From NCBI RefSeq assembly GCF_010731575.1, contig NZ_AP022617.1:2976001-3040000 (forward strand): 64,000 nucleotides of DNA, given 5' to 3'. Both the position numbers and the translations under genes were made by a program. Below, piece by piece: positions 25,265 to 33,329 of the stretch (position 1 is the stretch's first letter; every line of letters begins with the position of its first letter). The DNA is from Mycolicibacterium monacense. Its GTDB lineage: Bacteria > Actinomycetota > Actinomycetes > Mycobacteriales > Mycobacteriaceae. The notes under the pieces are model-generated. The model saw only the letters and a list, made by a program, of their open reading frames with translations. It searched no databases and was not told the DNA's origin.

Positions 25265-26383
25265 TCATTCCCGAGCACCGTCGGTGACCCGGCGCAGGAA
25301 CCGTTCGGAGACCTCCTGGACACCCCCGGAGAAGATGTGCCCGACATCACTTCCCGGGTGCCAGAACAATTCACCGTCCCACCGCTCGTGCAGGGCGATC
25401 GCCGGGTCGCGCATCGCCATCCGGTCATGCCACGCGCCGACGATCAGGCGGCGCGCCTGCGGCGGTGACGGTTCGACGGCGAGCAGGTCCACGACGGACG
25501 TCAGCGCGGAGACGGTGTCGGACCGCAGCAGGTCGACGGTGCCCTGCGCGGCCGGGCCCCACCGGCCGAGATGGTGCGCGATCATCTCGTTGAGCCCGAA
25601 GATCGGGGTGTAGACCGCGACCGCATCGACCGACGCCTCCAGGTGCGATACGAGTGCGGCCACCGGTGACCCCATCGAGACACCGGACACCACAACGGTT
25701 GTCGACTGCGGCAGCAGCCATCGGACCAGTGCCCGCACCTCCGACACCGCGCGCATCATGCCCGCGACGTTGGCCAGTGGGTCCATGTTCGGGTACGGCG
25801 GCCACGCGGTGCGGCGCGACCCGTGTCCGGGCTGGACCGGCAGCGCGACATTGACGCCCAGCTCGTCGTGCAGCCGCCGGGCGCGGGAGAACATCAGGTC
25901 GAGCGGCTGGCCCTGCCCGGCGCCGTGCACCCACACCAGCCACGGACGCCGCTCCTCTTCCGCGCGGCACAGATGCGCCACGGCCGTCGCCATGCCGCCG
26001 AAACCCTGGGCGGTCAACGATTCCGGAAGGGCCGGATCGTGGTCGAAGGTCACCCGCTCGTATCTCACCGGGCCGAAGCGCCGCCTGGTCGTCCCGCGGA
26101 TGCGCAGGGGTGCGGGCTCCGCGTGCGCCCGGTCCATGCCCAGCGCCGACAGTTCCTCGGCCGCCGCTGCGCACGACTGCACCGAACGCGCCAGCGCCGG
26201 ACCCGGTCCGCTGAGCGTCATCCCGGTGAGCGCCACCTCGTCGAGCACCACCTCGCCGAGTTGGCCGATGCCGCCGACCGAGAACGCCGACCAGTCACCG
26301 GAATCCGTCAGTGCGGCATGGGCTCTGGGCATTACACCGGCGACGTCGGCCACCACCCGCCGAGCCCGATCGAGGGCCGTCAT
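25265..26383 (-). CDS. Alpha/beta hydrolase, coupled to the Baeyer-Villiger monooxygenase
   Basis: 372 residues from the ATG at 26383. The hydrolase core is in the second half: WLVWVHGAGQGQPLD (oxyanion HG), nucleophile elbow SGVSMGSPVAAL (Ser), and a late His in SDVGHIFSGG. The first 130 residues form an unrecognised N-terminal region. The start codon overlaps the BVMO stop (ATGA), so both are made together. A lactone made by the BVMO would be the natural substrate: cyclic ketone to lactone to hydroxy acid. This order is inferred from gene coupling. Confidence 0.8.
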   Translation of the reverse strand: MTALDRARRVVADVAGVMPRAHAALTDSGDWSAFSVGGIGQLGEVVLDEVALTGMTLSGPGPALARSVQSCAAAAEELSALGMDRAHAEPAPLRIRGTTRRRFGPVRYERVTFDHDPALPESLTAQGFGGMATAVAHLCRAEEERRPWLVWVHGAGQGQPLDLMFSRARRLHDELGVNVALPVQPGHGSRRTAWPPYPNMDPLANVAGMMRAVSEVRALVRWLLPQSTTVVVSGVSMGSPVAALVSHLEASVDAVAVYTPIFGLNEMIAHHLGRWGPAAQGTVDLLRSDTVSALTSVVDLLAVEPSPPQARRLIVGAWHDRMAMRDPAIALHERWDGELFWHPGSDVGHIFSGGVQEVSERFLRRVTDGARE

Positions 26384-27999
26384 CCCACCTTGAACCCTTG
26401 GTAACCGGCGGCGGCGATCTCGTCGCAGCGCTTGCGGTATTCGGGGAGGCCGCCGGTGTAGCCCATGTACATCCGCTTCTTGCCGGGCACGTTGCCGCCG
26501 TTGTACCAGGAGTTGCACGACGGATCCATCAGCACGGTCGGCGCGACGAGGGCGGTGGTGTGTTCGATCCACTTGGTCTGGGCACCCGGCAGGGCCTCGA
26601 TCGTGCGATGCCCGCCGGACCGCAGATACTGCAGACAGTCGGCGATCCAGTCCACGTGCTGTTCGAGTGCCGCCACGAAATTGGTCGCCGCGCTGGGGCT
26701 TCCGGGCCCCTGGACGGTGAACAGGTTGGGAAAGCCGGCGACCTGGAGTCCGAGATAGGACACCGGCCCGTCCGCGGCCCACACGTCCCGCAACAACACC
26801 CCGCCACGTCCGCGGACGTCGATGCGGCTCAGCGCTCCGGTCATGGCGTCGAAGCCGGTGGCGTAGACGATCACATCGAGGTCGTACGAGCCCTGTTCGG
26901 TGTCGATGCCCGTGGGCGTGACCGACCGGATACCGCCGCGCCGCAGGTCGACCAGGGTGACGTTGTCGCGGTTGAAGGTCTCGTAGTACCCCTGGTCGAT
27001 GATCGGCCGTTTGCAGGCGAACGGGTGCGTGGGGACCAGGGCGGCCGCCGTCTGCGGATCCCGGACGATCCGGGCCACCGCCTGGCCGTACAGTTCGGCA
27101 GCCATCCGGTTGGCCTCGATGTCGAAGAAGATGTCGCCCCAGTTCAGTGCGCCCATGATGCCGTGTTCCTCGACCGCGCGCCTGCGGTCTTCGGGGCCTG
27201 CGGTCTTCAGCGGCGGCCGGACCAGCATGTCGAGCAGCACCGAGAAGGCGCTGAGCCGGGCCGCGCCGACCGGGTGCTCCCGTTGCGCGGCGCGGATCTC
27301 GCCGTACCGGGCCTTGAGGTCGTCGAGTTCCCCGGGTTCGAACGGGCGGACCCGCCACGGCAGCGTGTACGCAGGCGACCGTTGGAAGACGTTGAGCTGC
27401 CCGGCCTCGCGGGCCACGACGGGAATCAGCTGCACGCCGGTCGAACCCGTACCGATCACCCCGACCCGTTCACCGGTGAGGTCGGCGCCCTCGCGCGGCC
27501 AGCGGCTGGTGAACAGGGAGGTCCCGGTGAAGCTGCCCATACCGGGGATGTCCGGTTCGAGCGGCACCGAGAGGATGCCGGTGGCGGCGACGACGAACGG
27601 AGCCACATAACGCGCGCCCGCCGCGGTCTCGAGGACCCACTCGGCAGCGTCCTCGTCGAACGTCATGGCCACGATCTCGGTGTCGAAGTCGATGTCGCGG
27701 CGCAGGTCCAGGCGATCGGCGACGAAGTTCAGATAGGCCTCGATCTCGGGCTGGGCCGGCATGGTCTCCGTCCACACCCACTCCTGCTCGATCTCGGAGG
27801 AGAAGCTGTAGGAGTACTCGATGCTCTCGATGTCGCAGCGGGCGCCGGGATACCGGTTGTACAGCCAGGTGCCGCCGACGTCGTCGGCCTTCTCCACCAC
27901 CCGGGCGTCGACGCCGAGTTCCCGCAGCCGGTGCAGCGCGTAGAGACCGGAGAACCCGGCGCCCACGACGAGCACCTCGTAGCGCATCGGCCCGGTCAC
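26380..27999 (-). CDS. Type I Baeyer-Villiger monooxygenase family protein with altered fingerprint
   Basis: 539 residues, the length of cyclohexanone monooxygenase. FAD-binding GAGFSGLYALHRLRELG, then GGTWLYNRYPGARCD, and NADPH-binding GVIGTGSTGVQLIP with R in FQRSPAY. The family fingerprint FxGxxxHxxxWP reads FTGTSLFTSRWP (residues 157-168), so the conserved His is Phe163. The rest of the protein looks intact. It should insert oxygen next to a ketone, but the lost His may alter or weaken that activity. It sits between an extended SDR (4-bp overlap) and an alpha/beta hydrolase (4-bp overlap). Confidence 0.88.
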   Translation of the reverse strand: MTGPMRYEVLVVGAGFSGLYALHRLRELGVDARVVEKADDVGGTWLYNRYPGARCDIESIEYSYSFSSEIEQEWVWTETMPAQPEIEAYLNFVADRLDLRRDIDFDTEIVAMTFDEDAAEWVLETAAGARYVAPFVVAATGILSVPLEPDIPGMGSFTGTSLFTSRWPREGADLTGERVGVIGTGSTGVQLIPVVAREAGQLNVFQRSPAYTLPWRVRPFEPGELDDLKARYGEIRAAQREHPVGAARLSAFSVLLDMLVRPPLKTAGPEDRRRAVEEHGIMGALNWGDIFFDIEANRMAAELYGQAVARIVRDPQTAAALVPTHPFACKRPIIDQGYYETFNRDNVTLVDLRRGGIRSVTPTGIDTEQGSYDLDVIVYATGFDAMTGALSRIDVRGRGGVLLRDVWAADGPVSYLGLQVAGFPNLFTVQGPGSPSAATNFVAALEQHVDWIADCLQYLRSGGHRTIEALPGAQTKWIEHTTALVAPTVLMDPSCNSWYNGGNVPGKKRMYMGYTGGLPEYRKRCDEIAAAGYQGFKVG

Positions 28000-29057
28000 A
28001 GCGCGACCACCTGCTCGTTGCGGTCGCGCCGTTCAAGGTAGAACCGGGCGGCACGGCGGATCGCGTCCGCGGTGGGCCCGGGGCGCCACCCGAGGTCACG
28101 CGTGGCCTTGCCGTGGTCGGCCGGCGAGGTCAGCGCGATCAACCGCGCCGCGGCCGGATTGATGGGGAGGTCGGTGCCGAACAGCCGGGTCGACAGGCCC
28201 GCGATTGCGGCGAAGACGTGGACCAGTGCCATCGGGATGCCGAACCTCGGCGGGGTGGCACCCGCCGCCTCCGCGGCCAGGGTGAGCATCTCGCGCTGGG
28301 ACATGTAGCGCTCCGACACGATGTAGCGCTCGCCGACCCGGCCGCGGTCGGCGGCCGACACCAACGCCCGTGCGGCGTCGTCGATGTCCACCACCTCGGA
28401 GCCCACCCCGCGGATGTAGCAGGGCATCTTGCCGAACGCGGCCATCGCGACGAGAGCGCCCTGTCTGGGCTGCCAGTCCGGCGGGCCGTACGGGTTGGAC
28501 ACACACATCGCCACCGCGGGCAGTCCCCGCTCGCGGGCGTAGCGCAGCACCAGGTCTTCGGCCTGACGGCGGGATTCGATGTACGGCCCGCCCTTACCGC
28601 TCCAGTTGAACGGTGTGTCCTCGTCCACCACCGCACCGTTGGTGCCGACCGCGATGGTCCCGATGGTGCTGAGGAACACGAAGCGCTTCAGATCCGCCCG
28701 CGCGGCGATGTCGAGCACCCCGCGCAGACCCTCCACGTTGGTCTGGAACAGCGGCGCGGGGTCGGCCAGATGCGCCCTGGTGTCCACGACGCAGTAGAAG
28801 ACGACGTCGCGGTCGGCCATCGCAGCGGCGACCGCCTCGGTGTCGAAGATGTCGCCGTAGCGCCGCTCGACGTCGAGTCCGTCGATACCTCTGGTGGAAC
28901 TGCTGCGCCGCAACAGGACTCGCACGTCATCGCCGTCAGCCACCAGTTGCCGGACGACTGCGGCGCCCACGTTTCCACTGGCGCCGAGCACCAGTGCCCT
29001 CTTGCGCGCCGGGGCGCCGTCCATCGCCGATCCCATCCGTCCAATGGCGTTCTGCAT
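27996..29057 (-). CDS. Extended SDR, NAD-dependent epimerase/3beta-HSD-like
   Basis: Up to 353 residues; ATGs at 29057, 29036 and 29024 are possible, and the last has the best ribosome-binding site (GGATGGGA). Cofactor loop LVLGASGNVGAAVV, acid DIFD, and catalytic Ser/Thr in FLSTIGT followed by PYIESRRQAE. The usual YxxxK is therefore YxxxR. It probably acts on a hydroxy- or keto-group of a cyclic substrate. It is the first gene of the six-gene overlapping operon; the strong island operator at 29073 lies directly upstream. Confidence 0.83.
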   Translation of the reverse strand: MQNAIGRMGSAMDGAPARKRALVLGASGNVGAAVVRQLVADGDDVRVLLRRSSSTRGIDGLDVERRYGDIFDTEAVAAAMADRDVVFYCVVDTRAHLADPAPLFQTNVEGLRGVLDIAARADLKRFVFLSTIGTIAVGTNGAVVDEDTPFNWSGKGGPYIESRRQAEDLVLRYARERGLPAVAMCVSNPYGPPDWQPRQGALVAMAAFGKMPCYIRGVGSEVVDIDDAARALVSAADRGRVGERYIVSERYMSQREMLTLAAEAAGATPPRFGIPMALVHVFAAIAGLSTRLFGTDLPINPAAARLIALTSPADHGKATRDLGWRPGPTADAIRRAARFYLERRDRNEQVVAL

Positions 29058-29072
29058 GACCGGCGTGGATGT

Positions 29073-29091
29073 TACTGTAACTCTTACAGTA
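29073..29091. promoter_or_regulatory. Island operator, perfect copy (29073)
   Basis: TACTGTAACTCTTACAGTA has perfect 8-bp arms around CTC. It lies between two divergent operons: 16 bp from the extended SDR start and 46 bp from the LLM start. One of the two exact palindromes in the window. Confidence 0.8.
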
Positions 29092-29136
29092 GATGGCCGG
29101 AATGAGGAAAATCCGATCGATGGGCGAAGAGTTCAG

Positions 29137-30063
29137 GTGAGGTACACCCTGGAGTACCCGAGCGAGTTGCCCAGCGCGCCCGACGATTTCCTGGAACCGG
29201 ACGTACTGCGCGCCGTGGCCGCCGAAGCCGAGTCAGCCGGTTTCTCCGCGATCGCTCTCAGCGACCATCCGGCGCCGTCGCACAAATGGCGCCGCAACGG
29301 CGGCCACAACACGCTGGACCCCGTTGCGGCGTTGAGCTTCATGGCGGCGGTCACCACCCGGATCAGGCTGATGACCAATCTGTACGTCCTGCCGTTCCGT
29401 AACCCGTACCTGGCCGCCAAGGCGCTGACCAGCCTCGACCTCGTCTCCGGCGGCAGGTTAACCGCCGGGGTGGGGGCCGGTTATCTGCGGTCGGAGTTCT
29501 CGGCCCTCGGTGTGGAGTTCGCCGACCGGGCCCGGTTGTTCGACGAGGCGCTCGACGCACTGTGGTCGATCTGGATGGATCCGGAGGCCCCGGTCAGCGG
29601 CACGGGTTTCGCCGCCCCGTCGACCGTGTGGCTGCAGAAGCCCGCGCAGCGGCCGCACCCGCCGATCTGGATCGGCGGCAACAGTGCCGCCGCGCTGCGC
29701 CGGGTCGTCGAGTACGGCTCCGGCTGGATGCCGATCATCGCCCCACGCCCGATGGCGTCCACGATCCGCACGGCGGCGATAGAGGACGTCGACCAGTTCA
29801 GTGCCGCGCTCATCCGGCTTCGGCGCCGGTTCGTCGAGGAGGAGCGGGACCCGGCCGCGCTGGACGTCCAGGTGGTGTGCCCGCACTTCGGGTTCGACGA
29901 CGAGACGTCACTGCGGCGGGCACGCCGTCGCCTCGACGAGTTCGCCGCGGCGGGTGCGAACTGGGCCGTGGTGCACGTCGACGGTTCCAGCCCGGAGGCG
30001 GCGATCGATTTCATCAGGACATTCGGCGAGCAGTTCATCACAGAGGGAGTCGGTGCGGCATGA
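29137..30063 (+). CDS. Luciferase-like F420-dependent oxidoreductase (LLM), Rv2161c-type
   Basis: 308 residues from the GTG at 29137. LLM fold: AVAAEAESAGFSAIALSDHPAPS, TNLYVLPFRNPYLAAKALTSLDLVSGGRLTAGVGAGYL and HPPIWIGGNSAAALRRVVEYGSGW. These motifs fit the Rv2161c-like subgroup of F420-dependent enzymes as I remember it. It is first in a four-gene operon with the Rieske oxygenase (4-bp overlap), an isochorismatase-fold protein and a FadD. It may feed a dehydrogenation or hydride transfer step next to ring hydroxylation. The promoter carries the perfect operator at 29073. Confidence 0.88.
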   Translation: MRYTLEYPSELPSAPDDFLEPDVLRAVAAEAESAGFSAIALSDHPAPSHKWRRNGGHNTLDPVAALSFMAAVTTRIRLMTNLYVLPFRNPYLAAKALTSLDLVSGGRLTAGVGAGYLRSEFSALGVEFADRARLFDEALDALWSIWMDPEAPVSGTGFAAPSTVWLQKPAQRPHPPIWIGGNSAAALRRVVEYGSGWMPIIAPRPMASTIRTAAIEDVDQFSAALIRLRRRFVEEERDPAALDVQVVCPHFGFDDETSLRRARRRLDEFAAAGANWAVVHVDGSSPEAAIDFIRTFGEQFITEGVGAA

Positions 30064-31058
30064 AGGTTCCGTTCACCTGGAAGGTCACCGGCTGGTTCAT
30101 GGTCGGGTGGTCGGCGGAGTTCGTCTCCGGCGAGACCAGGGCGCTGCACTACTTCGGCGACGATCTGGTCGCCTACCGGGACGCGTCGGACACCCTGCAT
30201 GTCCTCGAAGCGCACTGCAAACACCTCGGTGCGCATCTCGGCCACGGCGGAAAGGTGGTCGGCGACTGCGTGGAGTGCCCGTTCCACGGCTGGCGCTGGG
30301 GTCCGCAGGGCGACAACACCTACATCCCCTATCAACCCGACCGGCCGAACCGGGCACTGAAGCTGCGGGTGTACCCCGTCGTCGAGCAGTACGGCTGCGT
30401 CTTCGTCTGGCACCATCCCGACGGCGCGCCACCGCAGTGGCCGCTGCCGGACCTGTTCGAGAAGTTCCCCCAGTTCCCCACCGACCCGGATGCGTACTAC
30501 CGGCCGTATCCCGAGTTCTCCAGCCGCGCCGCGAACGAACCGGTGCACCCGCAGATCGTCGCCGAGAACGGCCCGGACAGTTCACATTTCCGCTACGTCC
30601 ACGGCGCCTCGGTGACGCCGGTCTGCCTGAACTGGGAAGTCGTCGGTGAGGAGTGGCGCTTCCTCACCGGCTGGCCGGATCCGCGCAGCGACGATCCGGA
30701 CAAGATGGCGCTGTTCATCCACAGCCACTTCTCCGGGCTGGGGTTCGCCGTGAGCGTCTTCGAGGGTTCGTCGAACCATCGGCTGATCTTCGCGTGCACC
30801 CCGGTCGACGACGGGCTCTCGGACATGTTCTATTCGATCTGGTGGCCCAAGGTCGACGGGGAGACCTCCGACGTCCCGCCGGACGATGTCCGCGCCCGGG
30901 TGGAGAAACAGTTCCTGCGCACGGTCTGGGAGGATCTCGACATCTGGCGCTATCAGCGCTATGTCGAACGGCCGCCGCTGGCCAAGATCGACGCGAAACC
31001 GTATATGGCGATGCGGGAGTGGGCCAAACAGTTCTACGACGTGCCCGCATCGGTATGA
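30060..31058 (+). CDS. Rieske non-heme iron oxygenase, KshA-like
   Basis: 332 residues. Rieske 2Fe-2S ligands Cys53-x-His55 and Cys73-x2-His76 (AHCKHLGAHLGH...ECPFHGW). Mononuclear iron site in NGPDSSHFRYVHG (Asp-x2-His-x4-His). The catalytic half resembles the oxygenase subunit of 3-ketosteroid 9alpha-hydroxylase but is shorter (KshA is about 380 residues). A reductase is needed and none is encoded in the window. It probably hydroxylates a ring carbon of a cyclic substrate. Its start overlaps the LLM stop by 4 bp. Confidence 0.9.
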   Translation: MKVPFTWKVTGWFMVGWSAEFVSGETRALHYFGDDLVAYRDASDTLHVLEAHCKHLGAHLGHGGKVVGDCVECPFHGWRWGPQGDNTYIPYQPDRPNRALKLRVYPVVEQYGCVFVWHHPDGAPPQWPLPDLFEKFPQFPTDPDAYYRPYPEFSSRAANEPVHPQIVAENGPDSSHFRYVHGASVTPVCLNWEVVGEEWRFLTGWPDPRSDDPDKMALFIHSHFSGLGFAVSVFEGSSNHRLIFACTPVDDGLSDMFYSIWWPKVDGETSDVPPDDVRARVEKQFLRTVWEDLDIWRYQRYVERPPLAKIDAKPYMAMREWAKQFYDVPASV

Positions 31059-31678
31059 CGCCGCGTCTGGCCGAGCTGGTGGCGCCGGCGCACACCGCCC
31101 TGGTCACCCAGGAACTGCAGGGTGCGGTCGTCGGACCCGACGCGGGCCTGGCCGCACTCGCCGACGAGGCCCGACGGTCGGCCCTGCCCAACATCACACG
31201 GTTGTTGCCGGTGGCTCGTGCGGCAGGCGTTCGGGTGGTGCACTGTCTCGTGCAGCGACGGCCCGACGGCCTCGGGTCAAATCACAACGCCAAGCTGTTC
31301 GCGGTCGGTCGCAGCGGGGTGGCCATCGAACCGGGTAGCCCCGGCGCCACCCTGCTCCCCGAATTCGGCCCGGAGCCAGAAGATCTCGTTCTCGCGCGAT
31401 GGCACGGACTCGGTCCGATGGGCGGCACCGACCTCGACGCGATCCTGCGCAACCTAGGGGTCACCACGATCGTCGCCGTCGGCGTATCGCTCAACGTCGC
31501 GATTCCCAACCTGGTCATGGACGCGGTCAACGCGGCCTACCGCGTGGTGCTACCGCGGGACGCGGTCGCCGGGATCCCGACCGAGTACGGCGACGCCGTC
31601 ATCGACAACACGCTGTCGCTGTTGGCCACGATCACCACCACAGAGGGTCTGCTGCAGACCTGGAAGCAGGAGGCATGA
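31055..31678 (+). CDS. Isochorismatase-fold protein lacking the catalytic triad
   Basis: 207 residues of the isochorismatase/cysteine hydrolase fold: ALVTQELQ, LGPMGGTDLDAILRNLGVTTIVAVGVSLNVAIPNLVMDAVNAAYRV. The family Asp-Lys-Cys triad aligns with Glu20, Arg115 and Ala149; the nucleophile Cys is thus absent and hydrolase activity is unlikely. It may be a binding or scaffold protein or have an unusual chemistry. The start overlaps the Rieske gene by 4 bp, and the FadD start overlaps its stop, so it is kept under tight co-expression. The fold is clear; the function is unknown. Confidence 0.82.
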   Translation: MTPRLAELVAPAHTALVTQELQGAVVGPDAGLAALADEARRSALPNITRLLPVARAAGVRVVHCLVQRRPDGLGSNHNAKLFAVGRSGVAIEPGSPGATLLPEFGPEPEDLVLARWHGLGPMGGTDLDAILRNLGVTTIVAVGVSLNVAIPNLVMDAVNAAYRVVLPRDAVAGIPTEYGDAVIDNTLSLLATITTTEGLLQTWKQEA

Positions 31679-33327
31679 TGCAGTTCACGATGCCGCAGAT
31701 GGCCGACGCGGTCGCCGCGGTGCTCCCCGACCGCGAACTCATCGTCCAGGGTGGACAGCGCCACACGTACGCCGACATCGTCGCGCGGTCGAATCGGCTC
31801 GCCTCGTACCTCCACGGCGCAGGGCTCGGATGCCACACCGAACGGTCGGAACTCGGCGGCCACCAAACCGGCCAGGATCTGCTCGGGATCTACGCCCACA
31901 ACGGCAGCGCCTACGTCGAGGGACTGCTCGGGGCCTTCCGCTCGCGGGTCGCCCCGTTCAACGTCAACTACCGGTACGTACGCGACGAGCTGCGCTACCT
32001 GCTCGACGACAGCGAGGCCACTGCGCTGCTCTACCACGCATGCTTCGCGCCCCGGGTCGCCGAGGTGCTGCCCGACCTGCCGAGGCTGCGCACCCTGATC
32101 CAGATCGCCGACGGCTCCGGTAACGAACTCCTCCCGGGCGCAGTCGATTACGAGTCGATCGTCGCGTCGGGGCCATCCGCCCCGCCACCGGTGCAGCCCT
32201 CCCCCGATGACCTCTACGTCCTCTACACCGGCGGCACCACCGGGATGCCGAAGGGCGTCCTGTGGCGTCAGCACGACATCTTCATGACCGCGTTCGGCGG
32301 CCGCTCGCTGTACGGCGGCGACACCGTGACCTCCCTGGAGGAGGTCGCGCAGCGGGCGGCGGCCAACCCCGGGACCAAGCTGCTGATCCTGCCGCCACTG
32401 ATGCACGGCGCGGCGCAGTGGGCGGTGATGACCGCGTTGACGACCGGTCAGACGGTGGTGTTCACCTCGGTCGTCGACCGGCTCGACGCGCAGGACGCAC
32501 TGGACACGATCGCCCGCGAGAAGGCCGCGGTCGTGACGGTGGTCGGCGATGCGATGGCCCGCCCACTCGCCGACGCCGTCGAGAAAGCCCGCCGGAGCGG
32601 CGAACCCGACATCTCCTCGCTGGCAGTCGTCGCCAACGGCGGGGCGTTTCTCACCCCGACCACCAAACAACGACTTATCGATTCGCTACCCAACGCGATG
32701 GTGGTCGACGGAGTCGGGTCCTCGGAGACGGGCGCCCAGATGACCCACCTGTCGATGAACGGCGCCGTCGCCACCGGCAGGTTCAATGCCGGTCCGGACA
32801 CCTGCGTGATCGCCGAGGATCTCGGCTCGGTGCTGCCGCCGGGGCACGACGGACTCGGCTGGCTCGCACAGCGCGGCTACGTACCGCTGGGGTACAAGGG
32901 CGATGCGGCGAAGACCGCGAGGACCTTCCCCGTCGTCGACGGCGTGCGGTACGCGGTGCCCGGTGACCGCGCCCGGCACCTCGCGGGCGGTGAGATCGAA
33001 CTGCTCGGCCGCGATTCGGTGACCATCAACTCCGGGGGCGAGAAGATCTTCGCCGAGGAGGTCGAGGCCGCGCTCGCCTCGCACCCCGCAGTCGAGGACG
33101 TGCTGGTGGCCGGCCGGCCGAGCGACAGGTGGGGTCAGGAGGTGGTGGCGGTGGTCGCGCTCGCCGAGGGCGCCGCGGCCGACGCCGACGAACTGATCAC
33201 CCACGCGGCCAACAGCATTGCGCGCTACAAGCTGCCCAAGGCGGTGGTGTTCCGGGCGGCGATCCAGCGCAGCCCGGCGGGCAAGGCCGACTACCGCTGG
33301 GCCCGCGAACAGGCGATCGGCAGCTGA
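31678..33327 (+). CDS. FadD19-like acyl-CoA synthetase
   Basis: 549 residues from the second of two tandem ATGs (AGGAGG upstream). AMP-binding loop LYTGGTTGMPKGVLWRQ, VVDGVGSSETGA, hinge GRDSVTINSGGEKIF and the C-terminal SPAGKADYRWA with the adenylation Lys. The TGGTTG-PKGVxWRQ and ADYRWA pairing is typical of the FadD17/FadD19 group that activates steroid side-chain acids. It probably activates a pathway carboxylate with ATP and CoA. Last gene of the plus-strand operon starting at 29137; convergent with a P450, 2 bp apart. Confidence 0.9.
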   Translation: MQFTMPQMADAVAAVLPDRELIVQGGQRHTYADIVARSNRLASYLHGAGLGCHTERSELGGHQTGQDLLGIYAHNGSAYVEGLLGAFRSRVAPFNVNYRYVRDELRYLLDDSEATALLYHACFAPRVAEVLPDLPRLRTLIQIADGSGNELLPGAVDYESIVASGPSAPPPVQPSPDDLYVLYTGGTTGMPKGVLWRQHDIFMTAFGGRSLYGGDTVTSLEEVAQRAAANPGTKLLILPPLMHGAAQWAVMTALTTGQTVVFTSVVDRLDAQDALDTIAREKAAVVTVVGDAMARPLADAVEKARRSGEPDISSLAVVANGGAFLTPTTKQRLIDSLPNAMVVDGVGSSETGAQMTHLSMNGAVATGRFNAGPDTCVIAEDLGSVLPPGHDGLGWLAQRGYVPLGYKGDAAKTARTFPVVDGVRYAVPGDRARHLAGGEIELLGRDSVTINSGGEKIFAEEVEAALASHPAVEDVLVAGRPSDRWGQEVVAVVALAEGAAADADELITHAANSIARYKLPKAVVFRAAIQRSPAGKADYRWAREQAIGS

Positions 33328-33329
33328 CC

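Noticed and set aside
25265..27358. Minus-strand open frame of 697 codons joining the hydrolase to BVMO antisense-frame sequence
   Set aside because: The real hydrolase starts at 26383; the upstream part is an out-of-frame read of the BVMO gene.
30060..31058. Call of a cholesterol-ring (KshA/Hsa) cluster
   Set aside because: No KstD, HsaC-type dioxygenase or KshB and no KstR-like motif; only the Rieske protein resembles it.
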